Assembly (NCBI GenBank): GCA_963785755.1
Contig: CAWAXG010000057.1
Span: 1 to 64,000, forward strand
DNA from: JACCXG01 sp963785755
Lineage (GTDB): Bacteria; Acidobacteriota; Vicinamibacteria; Vicinamibacterales; 2-12-FULL-66-21
DNA length: 64,000 nucleotides
Direction: 5' to 3'
The notes beneath the pieces are model-generated. The model searched no databases, had not been told where the DNA came from, and worked only from the letters and a program-made list of their open reading frames with translations. Each line of letters begins with the position of its first letter. Positions within the stretch are counted from its first letter, which is position 1. Below, one piece after another: positions 26,243 through 35,017 of this stretch. Both the position numbers and the translations under genes were made by a program.

Positions 26243-27567
26243 CCACGCGAATCGCGTTGAGCGTCCTCATTGCGACGCTGCTGACCGGTCTCTCTACCTC
26301 GGCTCAATCACCCGATGGCCAGGCGCCGCTTGCTGGCCGATTCGTGGATGCTGCGAACGGGCTGTCACTTGAACAGGCCATTGCGCGTGCCATCGAGCAG
26401 GAGCCCTCACTCCGGGCGGCGCGCAGTCAGGTGGAGGTGGCGCACGGCACAAAGCTTCAGGCGTCCCTCAGACCCAACCCGGCCTTCTCATTCGAGCGGC
26501 GCGAAGAACCCGGAGGCACGGACCACCTGACGACGATCGGGGTGGAATGGCCGCTCGATCTCTTCCGGAGGAGCGAGCGTCTTGCAGTCGCGGACCGCGA
26601 AGTTGCGGTTGCGCAGCTGTCTGCGTCAGATCGCGAGCGCCTGCTGGCAGCCGAGGTCCGCACGCGATACGGCGACGTCCTGGCGGCGATTCGAGATCTC
26701 GCGCTCTTCGACGAGATCGTGGCCGCGACACGGAACCAGTTCGACCTGCTCCGGTCTCGCGTCGAACAGGGAGCCTCACCCCCGCTCGAGCGGGATCTGT
26801 TGGATGTCGAGCTCAGACGTGTCCAGGCCGAGCGCCTGCTCCAGGCAGGCCGCACGGAGGCCGCGATGTTCGATTTGAAACGCGTGCTCGGCATGAAGGC
26901 AGATGCCATGCTCACCGTGCGTGACACGTTCGACGTTTTCGTCCAACGCGAGTCGGCTGCAGCGCCACAGGTGGGGGAGGTGTCGACGGCCGTCGAACAG
27001 CGGGCTGACGTGCGAGAGGCGGCGGCCCGCATCGACATGGCCGTGGCGAAGATCGACCGAGCGCGGTCGGAGGGCGGCTTCGATGTCAGCGTGTTCGCAA
27101 ACTACATGCGCATGGATTCAGGGTTCCCGCAGCGTGGGTTCGCGCCGGACGGTGGTCTCGAGCGCGTTCGGGGGCAGTTCAACTACTGGTCTGCCGGCGC
27201 GATGCTCACGATTCCCGTGCTGAACCGGAATCAGGGAGAAGTGGCGGTGGCGCACGCAGAGCGGACGGGCGCGGCCGCCGCCTACGATGCCGCGCGGCTC
27301 GCCGCGGAGGCCGAACTGGCGTCCGCCCGCGCGCGGGACGAGCGTGCGAGGGAGGCCGTCAAGATCTATGGCGCCGGCGCGCAGGCACTGGCGCGCCAGA
27401 ACCTGACCGTGGTCGGCCAGAGTTACGAGCTCGGGCGGGTGACGATCTTCGAGGTCCTGGCCGAACGGCGGCGATACCTGGATGTGGAGCGTGCCTATAC
27501 CGAGGCCTTGCGTGCGGCGTACGAGGCACGAACAGCGCTCAAACGGGCGCTTGGAGAGAATCGATGA
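26239..27567 (+). CDS. TolC-family outer-membrane efflux protein (CusC/CzcC-like)
   Basis: This 442-residue protein is the outer-membrane channel of the tripartite efflux system. A signal peptide (TTRIALSVLIATLLTGLSTS) is followed by two outer-membrane-efflux repeats of long amphipathic helices: LSLEQAIARAIEQEPSLRAA, ARSQVEVAHGTKLQASLRPN-P, then the RADVREAAARIDMAVAKIDR half and AERRRYLDVERAYTEALRAA. Helices and beta strands alternate as in TolC. ATG 26239 overlaps the CusA stop and its own stop overlaps the adaptor start, so the three genes are translationally coupled. The gene order (pump, channel, adaptor) differs from E. coli cusCFBA. Intact, normal length. Confidence 0.9.
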   Translation: MTTRIALSVLIATLLTGLSTSAQSPDGQAPLAGRFVDAANGLSLEQAIARAIEQEPSLRAARSQVEVAHGTKLQASLRPNPAFSFERREEPGGTDHLTTIGVEWPLDLFRRSERLAVADREVAVAQLSASDRERLLAAEVRTRYGDVLAAIRDLALFDEIVAATRNQFDLLRSRVEQGASPPLERDLLDVELRRVQAERLLQAGRTEAAMFDLKRVLGMKADAMLTVRDTFDVFVQRESAAAPQVGEVSTAVEQRADVREAAARIDMAVAKIDRARSEGGFDVSVFANYMRMDSGFPQRGFAPDGGLERVRGQFNYWSAGAMLTIPVLNRNQGEVAVAHAERTGAAAAYDAARLAAEAELASARARDERAREAVKIYGAGAQALARQNLTVVGQSYELGRVTIFEVLAERRRYLDVERAYTEALRAAYEARTALKRALGENR

Positions 27568-29153
27568 CGAGCGACACACGCGTGACGATGCACAGGGGCG
27601 CCGCAGCGCTGGTCGCCATCGCTCTTCTGGCAGCCGGAGCCGGAGCCACGTATCTATTGATGCGACGGGATGCCGGGGCCGGCGGACACGCTGCAGACAT
27701 GCCGTCACCTACAGGCGCGCAGCCGTCTCCAGCTGCGTCCGCTGGCGCGAGCAAGGCGCCGCTAGCTGACGTCGTCGTTCCACTCAGTCAGGATGCGGTG
27801 AAACGCGCGGGGATCGTCGTGGCGCCGGTCGCGAGTGGGACGTCAGCGACGGCGATTCGTCTGCCCGGTGTCGTTGAGCCGAACGCCTACCGGCAGGTGG
27901 TGGTGACTCCGCTCGTCGCCGGGCGCGTCACGAAGGTCGGGCCGGCGCTCGGCGACCGTGTTCGTCGCGGTCAAACCCTGGCCGAGATCTACAGCCCGGC
28001 GCTCGCCGAGGCGCAGACGCGGTACGTGTCGGCACTGGCAATGCTCGACGCGCACGATCGCGAGTTGCAGCGGACCCAGAAGCTCGTCGAGATCGGGGCC
28101 GCGAGCCGCCAGGAGCTGGAGAAGATTCACGCCGAGCACGCGGCGCAAACAGCAGCCGTCCAGAGTGCGCGCTCGCAGCTCGAGCTGCTCGGCGTCTCCG
28201 CCTCGGCGCTCGACAATGTGGCTCCTGGCCATGATGTGAGCGCCACCACCACCGTCCCTGCGCCGATTGACGGCGTCGTGACCGAGCGCGGAGCGAATGT
28301 CGGGCTCAACGTGGACACAGCCACGAAGCTGTTCACCGTGGTCGATCTCTCAACGGTCTGGGTCGTGGCGGACGTGTACGAGAAGGATTTCCCGGCAGCG
28401 CGCATTGGCAGTGAGGCCGCGATCACAACGTCTGCCCGTCCAGACCTGACGCTGCGCGGCCGCGTCAGCTACGTCGATCCGCAGGTCAGCGCCGACACTC
28501 GAACTGCGAAGGTGCGGATCGAAGTGCCAAACACCGGCGGCGAGCTGCGGCTCGGGATGTACGCGGATGTCGTGGTGGCCGGAGCGTCTGGCACGTCGGC
28601 TCCTGGAGTCCCACGCCGCGCCGTGCAGAACGTTGGTGACCGTACGGTCGTCTATCTGGCGAATCCGAAGGAACCCGGGAAGTTTGTTGAACGAGAGGTC
28701 CGCCTCGGTCAGACCTCCGGAGAACAGGTCGAAGTCGTGTCAGGCGTTCAGCCAGGCGATGTGGTCGTGACCGAGGGCAGCTTCTACGTCAGGGCCGAGC
28801 GTGAGCGTCTTGGTCTCAGGCCGGCGACAAGTACGGCGAATGCGAGCGCAACGCCAGCCTCATCGAGCGACGGACGCCGCAACGAGGCCGCCCAGACTGC
28901 GAAGGTGGTCGTGAACGAGCAGGGCTATGAGCCTGCGACAGTGACGTTCGGCGCCGGCACACCGGCACGCATCACGTTCGTGCGCACAACCGACAAGACC
29001 TGCGGCACGGAGGTGGTATTTCCGTCCTTGAACATCAAACGAGCGCTTCCGCTGAATGAGCCCGTCGTGATTGAGTTCACGCCCGCCAGGTCGGGAGACA
29101 TCGCTTTCTCCTGCGGGATGAACATGCTGCACGGCACCGTCGTCGTTCGATAG
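27564..29153 (+). CDS. cusB: CusB-type periplasmic adaptor with C-terminal cupredoxin-like domain
   Basis: This adaptor links the RND pump to the outer-membrane channel. A TM anchor (AAALVAIALLAAGAGATYLL) precedes the adaptor body: IRLPGVVEPNAYRQVVVTPL (beta barrel), VAGRVTKVGPALGDRVRRGQ (lipoyl motif), a helical hairpin (LAEAQTRYVSALAMLDAHDR), APIDGVVTERGANVGLNVDT, and the membrane-proximal part ending PGDVVVTEGSFYVRAERERL. After a linker comes an extra domain of about 85 residues (KVVVNEQGYEPATVTFGAGT ... KTCGTEVVFPSLNIKRALPL ... DIAFSCGMNMLHGTVVV) that looks like a cupredoxin, with Cys and Met residues for copper. ATG 27564 overlaps the channel stop. The extra domain supports copper or silver as the cargo. 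Confidence 0.92.
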   Translation: MTSDTRVTMHRGAAALVAIALLAAGAGATYLLMRRDAGAGGHAADMPSPTGAQPSPAASAGASKAPLADVVVPLSQDAVKRAGIVVAPVASGTSATAIRLPGVVEPNAYRQVVVTPLVAGRVTKVGPALGDRVRRGQTLAEIYSPALAEAQTRYVSALAMLDAHDRELQRTQKLVEIGAASRQELEKIHAEHAAQTAAVQSARSQLELLGVSASALDNVAPGHDVSATTTVPAPIDGVVTERGANVGLNVDTATKLFTVVDLSTVWVVADVYEKDFPAARIGSEAAITTSARPDLTLRGRVSYVDPQVSADTRTAKVRIEVPNTGGELRLGMYADVVVAGASGTSAPGVPRRAVQNVGDRTVVYLANPKEPGKFVEREVRLGQTSGEQVEVVSGVQPGDVVVTEGSFYVRAERERLGLRPATSTANASATPASSSDGRRNEAAQTAKVVVNEQGYEPATVTFGAGTPARITFVRTTDKTCGTEVVFPSLNIKRALPLNEPVVIEFTPARSGDIAFSCGMNMLHGTVVVR

Positions 29154-29193
29154 GCCGAGGAGTTTCCATGCCATACGCTGTCGGGATCGTCCA

Positions 29194-32100
29194 TCAGCTG
29201 CACCGGAGGAAATGGATCCGTCCCGAGTCTTCTCCCGCGACGACCGTCGCACCGTCGGGCGTGACCGCACATGTTCTCAGCTCCCCGTCGCCGGTGAATG
29301 CCATGACGGTGCGGCCGCTGGCCAGATCCCAGACTCTCAGCGTCGCATCCTCGGAGGTCGAGGCCGCCAGCCGCGCGCCGGGAAACAGGGCCACCGACGT
29401 GACGAACGCCTGATGGCCGCGCAGCGTTTTGAGGGCGTCGCCGGTCTCGAGATCCCAGATCTTCAACGTTCCATCGGCGGACCCGGTGAGCGCGTGCCGT
29501 CCGTCCGGGAACATCGTCACGCCCATGACCCAATGATCGTGGCCAACCAGCGTGCGGAGCTCGCGCCCTGTGGTCAGATCCCACACCTTGAGGGTATTGT
29601 CCTGTGCCGCAGTAACCACGCGGGTGCCATCCGGCGTGATGGCCACGGAGCGAATCCAGGGCCGTCCCCCGCTGTTCTTGTGTCCTGGCAGATCGTGGAC
29701 CTTGGCATACGTTTCGAGATCCCAGATTTGCAACGTTGAATCCCAGCAGCCCGATGCCACACGCCGTCCATCTGGAGAGATGGCAAGACCGGAGACGCCG
29801 AAGGTAAACCCCTCGAGCGTCTTGAGCGTCGTTCCGTCGCACAGGTTCCAGACGCGTAAGGTGTTGTCGTCGGCGCCGGTCACCGCGCGCGTGCCGTCGG
29901 GTGTAATCGCGACGGCACTCACCCAGCCTGTATGTCCTGCAAGCGTCCGCACCAGCGAGCCGGATGCGCTGTCCCAGACCTTGATCGACGTATCGCGCGA
30001 GGCTGCGAGCACGTGACGTCCATCTGGCGTCACGACGACCGAGTTGATCCACGTACTCGGCGCGGTGAGCGCCTTCTTCTCGACGGGCTCGTTCCCGGAC
30101 GCGTGCAAATCCCAGATCTTGATCATTTCGTCGCCGGCGGCGGAGATCGCGTAGCGTCCGTCTGGTGTGGCAGCGACGCACGTCACCGACCACCAATGCT
30201 CCTCGAGCATGCGGATCTCGGTGCAGCGACTCACATCCCACACCCGCAGCCTGACGTCGTCCGATCCCGACACGACAACGCCATCGGCGGTCGACGCAAG
30301 CGTGCGGATGATGCCCACATGCCCGCTGAGTTCGCTGTCGGTTCCCTGTTCGATATCGAGCACGTGCAGCGTGTTGCCGCTCGCAAACACCGCGCGGGTG
30401 CCGTCGACGGATATGGCCAGCGCCTTGATCGGCTGCCCGTGCTCGACCGGGGAACGCAGCTCTGCCCCCTTCTCGATGTCCCAGAACCGAATCGACCCGC
30501 CAAACGACGAGAGGCCGCGGCGGCCATCAGGTGTGATCGCGAGCCGGTTGGCCGACAAGACCTCCCGCGCCAAGCGCGGCACCTCGGTCCCGCGCTCGAC
30601 GTCCCAGAGTTTGAGGCTCTGATCCTCCGACGCCGATAACGCATAACGGCCATCCGGCGTGATGGCAATAGCGGTGATCGGTGCGGTGTGCCCTCGCAGC
30701 ACACAGACTGGTTCCGTCCGGTCGAACGGAGCCCAGACGGTCATCGATCCGTCGGCCGTGCCGGAGATCGCGCGGTGACCGTACGGTGTCGCAGCCGACG
30801 CGGATCTGACCTGTGAATAGTGTCCGAGCGTGCGAACCTCGGTGTTGGTTTCAAAGCTCCACACCTTCACGATGCCCTCGTCCGAGCAGGTGAGCGCCTG
30901 GCGCAGGTCTGGCGAGATCGCCACGGCCTGGACGCCGATGAATCGCTCCGTTCGCGGCGCGTCGGGCGGAGCGAGGCTGGCGGTCAACGGCCGGAGCCAG
31001 GCGCCTCCGTTCCATTGCGCGGCCTGTGCGAGCAGCGTCCGTATCTCCGGGGCAGGGTAGGACGAGAGTCGTGCGAGCAATTGACCGGCAAGCTGGGTGT
31101 CGTCTTTCTCGAGCGTCACCGCCATCCGCCGGAGCGTTCCCTCGACGCTGCGGAGCACCGGGTCATCGTCGAACATGGCGAAGTCGGCGAGCACCGCAGC
31201 CGGCCCAAGTGCCTGGAGCTTGGTCTGAAGCCACTCGAAATCCAGGAGCAGCGCGCGCGCCTGGGATGGAGATCCGCCTGCACGAGGTGGTAGGGAAGCT
31301 CCGCCAGGCTATGCGGCCGATCGGCCCTCCAGCGGCGATGTTCGCCGGGCGAGTCGGCGGCAACGGCTGTGAAGTACACCGCCAGCTCCTGATGAGCGGC
31401 GCGGCACTCCACTGATTGAGCGCTCGACGGTGACGCCATCCGGAGATAGCGATGGAAGACGGCGGTCCGCAGCTGGTCATGATAGAAGTCAATCAACCCC
31501 GACCGATTCGTCTCGTCCATCGGGCGCAGGTAGAACTCGAGCGCACGATAGAGCTGCAGCCACCGTTCCTTCGAGAACCTCGCATCGTTGGTCGACAGCA
31601 CGTCCATGATTTCCGATTGGAAGAGTCCCGAACGGGACACGGCGATGCGGCTCAGGGTCCGTTCTGTTGCGTCCGCGGTATGGTCGTATTCGAGGCGTTG
31701 CAGGACCTCGGCGAACAGCTCGGGGACGGTTTCAGGAAGATTCGTCAGTCGCCGCTCCACGGCGTCGCGATCGCGGCAGAGCGACAACTCCTCGACCGCA
31801 ACCTGCAGGTAGAGCGGCAGCCCCGCGTCCTTCTTCTTCCCATCGTCGACCAGGCGGCCGAGCTGGTCGTCTGTCAGCTGTTTGGATCGGACTGCGAGCT
31901 GCTTGCGGACGAGCTCCTGACGTTGGAGCGTCGTGAGCGACGGGACAGAGAGCTCGCGATCGGGGATCAGCTGCCTCTTGCGGAGCGCCTGGTAACAATC
32001 GCCCTCGAGCGGTACTGACGATGAGGCGGGCCCCGTGCGGCACGTAGAACGGCAACCAGTTGAGGGCGTGGCTGCGATTAGCCGGATCGAGCTGGTTGAG

Positions 32101-33468
32101 CGCATCGACGAACAACACGACGGTTCGCGTGGCGCCCGCTCTCGCCAGGAACGTCCGCAGCTGAATCGGCAGCTCGTCGGGGTCGGCGGCGACTTCTTCA
32201 TCGATGACGGCCTTGCGCCGCAAGGTCTCGCACAGCGATCGGAGCGTCGTCGTGAGGTCGGTAGAACCGGGCGCCGCGCCGATGAACAGCGGCACGACGA
32301 TGGCATCAGGCATTTCCCTGCTGCACCGACGGGCACACTGGGCGAGCAGTGTTGACTTCCCGGCGCCCGATGCGCCGGTCACGACCAACGGTCGCCGTTC
32401 GCTGGCGTCGCCGATGTAATCGAACACCTGCTGTATCAGCTCGTCCCGGCCGACGAAGGTCTGCGTGGCGCGGTCGATGAATCGATCGTGGCTGTGCCGC
32501 GCGTCAGTGTGTGAGTCAACGTCGCTGGCGACCTCTCCCAGATGGTCGTCGATTGCCGCACGGAGGTCCGCCAGCATCTGCTGGCCAAGGTCTTCGATGC
32601 CCCGGAGGGCGACGACCGCAGCGGACCGCACCCGATCTCGCGATGCGGCGCTGAGGTGCAGCATTTCATCGGGCTGCAGCACACCGTCCCTCAGTGCGGT
32701 ATTCAGATAGGTCAGTTCCTCGCCCGAGACCAGCGAAGGCAGGATGTCCGGGTCCACAAGGAGCCCCTCATACGTCGCTTCATAGGTGCGCACCAGCGCG
32801 GTGGGCCGATGCACCTCCTGGATTCGCCGTTTCAACCGTTCCAGCCGCAGCCGGCGTTCGCCCTGCTCGATGAACACTGGTCGCAACGCGTCCGGAAAGC
32901 CGGGCGTCGAGTCAAGGTCGAGCCGCCGCAAGTAGAAGAATGCGTGGCCGCTCGCGGCCTTCTCAGAAAGCGCGCCGTAGCGAATTTCTCCCTCGGTGAT
33001 GGATTGTCCCGCCTCCTCGAAGCCGGCGGATTCCCAGAACGTCGCGAGCCTGGCGATGTCGTCCTGCGTCACGTCGCGGTCGTGGCGCAGCCGGTAAATC
33101 GGCGTCTCCAGAGTCTCGTCGAGGCTGTACGCGTCGAGCAGCGCCGCATCGGGTGAACGCGGATCGGTGCGATCCCGTGCGTGCTCCATGACATCGCGCG
33201 GGATGCGCTCCGGTGGCGGCAGCCAGCCATAGCGGTCGCCGAGCAGCGAGACGAAAAACGGGCGGCATCGATCGATTTCTTTCAGGCAGGCTTCGAGGGC
33301 GTCCCGGCTGCTCGTTTCCAGTCCCCAGCGCAGGTCCACGCCGACGAAGTCGGCTCCGCGACGGGCGCAGTAGCTGCGCAGTTCCTTGAAGACGACGCGA
33401 CTGAGCTGGTCGCGCTCGGCATGCATGTCGAGGAACGTCGACGAGACGAACACCCGGACGCTTTTCAT
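29194..33468 (-). pseudogene. DUF4062-NACHT-WD40 protein (NWD1/TEP1-like STAND NTPase), two compensating frameshifts
   Basis: Encoded product is about 1424 residues. Residues 1-110 are DUF4062-like: VRVFVSSTFLDMHAERDQLS, VDLRWGLETSSRDALEACLK, EIDRCRPFFVSLLGDRYGWL. A NACHT/AAA module follows near residues 350-500, with Walker A GASGAGKSTLLAQCARRC and Walker B TVVLFVDALNQLDPANRS, then a helical region (LPETVPELFAEVLQRLEYDH). The last 600 residues carry about 14 WD40 repeats such as GHTGWVSAVAITPDGTRAV and DNTLRVWNL. The same order occurs in animal NWD1/TEP1. One-base breaks near 32012 and 31265 put the middle 250 residues in another frame; outer parts share one frame. STAND proteins act as ligand-triggered switches; the effector here is unclear. 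It ends 40 bp from the convergent cusB end. Confidence 0.86.
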
Positions 33469-33542
33469 GCGGGGCCTCCCGAGAAGGACGCATTGACGAG
33501 AGGACGGGAGGACGGGAGGTTCAATTCTCGAACGCGGCGCGC

Positions 33543-34136
33543 CTACCGATCCAGGGACCGGCCGGACTCTTCGGCCGGCGTCGCGGCCGCTGGCAGGTAG
33601 TCTTCGATGGCGCCGACGAGGAGCACCTCAGCGCCATCGGTCGTGGTGATCTCGCCGTGATCGGAATCCTCGTCCGCGTGATGGAAATCGCCGGCGCGCA
33701 GCACGCGGCCGTCGATCACCACGGACCCCCTGATCACGAAGCACTCCTCCGGTCCGTGGTGCTTGTGCGACGGGTAGACCGCGCCCGGCTCGGCGCGAAT
33801 CAGCAGCGTGACGAGCGATCGCGCCTTGTCCACGGACAGGACCCGGGCACGGATGCCGGGCAGCCCGGTGTCGGTCCACGTCGCGCCGGCCGCCCACACG
33901 GTGTAGGTCGAGGGCTTGCGCACCGCGGCGAGCAGGCGCTCGCGCGCGTGCGCGGGGGGCTCCGACGGCGGAACCCTCAACGCCACCGCCGTTGCGGCGT
34001 CGTACAGACGGGAGACCTCCGATCGTTGTTCCGGCGTCAGCGTGTCGAGGCGAACCTCCAGCTCCAGCCGCTCGTCAGGGTCGAGCGCACCGACCGAATC
34101 GGCCAGGACCAGGGCCTCGAGCTCGTCGGGGATCAT
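33543..34136 (-). CDS. Cupin-containing anti-sigma factor (ChrR-like, zinc-less N-terminus)
   Basis: The 197-residue protein pairs with the ECF sigma factor whose gene it overlaps by 4 bp. Residues 1-85 form a helical anti-sigma-like domain (ALVLADSVGALDPDERLELE). Residues 95-180 form a cupin: TGLPGIRARVLSVDKARSLV, then the metal motif PSHKHHGPEECFVIRGSVVI (HxHx4E) and GDFHHADEDSDHGE (second His). In Rhodobacter ChrR the N-terminal domain binds zinc through His and Cys residues; no such Cys/His set is visible here, so this N-terminus is more RskA-like. The cupin probably senses the signal, such as singlet oxygen or organic peroxides (by analogy). Confidence 0.88.
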   Translation of the reverse strand: MIPDELEALVLADSVGALDPDERLELEVRLDTLTPEQRSEVSRLYDAATAVALRVPPSEPPAHARERLLAAVRKPSTYTVWAAGATWTDTGLPGIRARVLSVDKARSLVTLLIRAEPGAVYPSHKHHGPEECFVIRGSVVIDGRVLRAGDFHHADEDSDHGEITTTDGAEVLLVGAIEDYLPAAATPAEESGRSLDR

Positions 34137-34717
34137 ATGGCCTGCTCCAGATGGTCGCGCAGCGCGGCCAGGCCAGTGCGGATGCGTGTCTTCACCGTGC
34201 CGAGCGGCACGCCGAACCGGGTCGCAAGTTCGCTGTGGGTGTAGCCCTCGAAGTACGCCGCTTCGATCAGCGCCCTCTGAGCGGGCGTGAGGATGGCCAG
34301 CGCCGTCCGCACCGCGCCGGCCGTCGTGTAGCTGTCCAGAAGCGTCTCGGGTGTGTCGCGCGTGACGGGCTCCCCCGAACGAGCCCCGTCGTCGGCGGCG
34401 TCGACTGCGGGTTCGATTGCGAGGTGTCTCCGGACGCGGCGGGCGCGCAGACGATCAATGGCGCGATTTCTCGCGATGCGCGTGAGCCACGTGGCTGGCG
34501 ATCCCAGCAGCGGGTCGTAGGTATCGGCGCGCGCCCACACGCGTACGAACGTTTCCTGCAGCACGTCTTCCGCGTCCGACGGGCTGCCCAGAATGCGCAT
34601 GATGACGGAATAGGCGAGACGACTGTGCCGGTCGTAGAGCGCTGCCAGTGCGGCTTCGTCGCGCGTGGCGATGCGCTGGAGGAGACCGACGTCGACCTCG
34701 GAACTGCTGGAGTCCAC
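34133..34717 (-). CDS. ECF RNA polymerase sigma factor
   Basis: This 194-residue sigma factor directs RNA polymerase to stress promoters. Region 2 reads LYDRHSRLAYSVIMRILGSP, DAEDVLQETFVRVWARADTY and ATWLTRIARNRAIDRLRARR. Region 4 reads LTPAQRALIEAAYFEGYTHS and ELATRFGVPLGTVKTRIRTG, the HTH that contacts the -35 box. GTG 34717 begins the conserved part; an in-frame ATG about 12 codons upstream is possible. The gene is coupled to the cupin anti-sigma gene by an ATGA overlap, the usual ECF11/ECF-ChrR arrangement. Autoregulation is likely, but no matching promoter pair was identified. The 300 bp upstream hold no gene. Confidence 0.93.
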   Translation of the reverse strand: MDSSSSEVDVGLLQRIATRDEAALAALYDRHSRLAYSVIMRILGSPSDAEDVLQETFVRVWARADTYDPLLGSPATWLTRIARNRAIDRLRARRVRRHLAIEPAVDAADDGARSGEPVTRDTPETLLDSYTTAGAVRTALAILTPAQRALIEAAYFEGYTHSELATRFGVPLGTVKTRIRTGLAALRDHLEQAI

Positions 34718-35017
34718 GGTGAACCTACCATTGCATAGCGCTGGAGACCGCATCAAGCACGGCCGTTCGCTCGCGTGCGGCGAGTGCCGCGGTTGGCCGA
34801 ACCGCGATGGGGCCTGAACCGAGGGTGAGCACCCCGCAAGCGGCATATCCGCCATGGATACGGCCGCCGCATACGTTTGGATTGCGGTGCTCGTCGGCTC
34901 ATACGGGGTCGGAGACGCATCCAAAGCGCTAACCTCGGCTGCGGTCGGGCTAGTCCTGGGGAAAAACACGCTGCATCTCGACGACGAGATTCAGGTGCAC
35001 GTGCCGCACGGTCAGAT
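34718..35017. other. Intergenic region upstream of the ECF sigma operon
   Basis: No convincing gene. A 121-codon plus-strand frame beginning MDTAAAYVWIAVLVGSYG crosses it, but runs into sequence antisense to the MASE1 kinase and has no ribosome site. The region should hold the sigma operon promoter, which I could not pinpoint. Confidence 0.4.
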
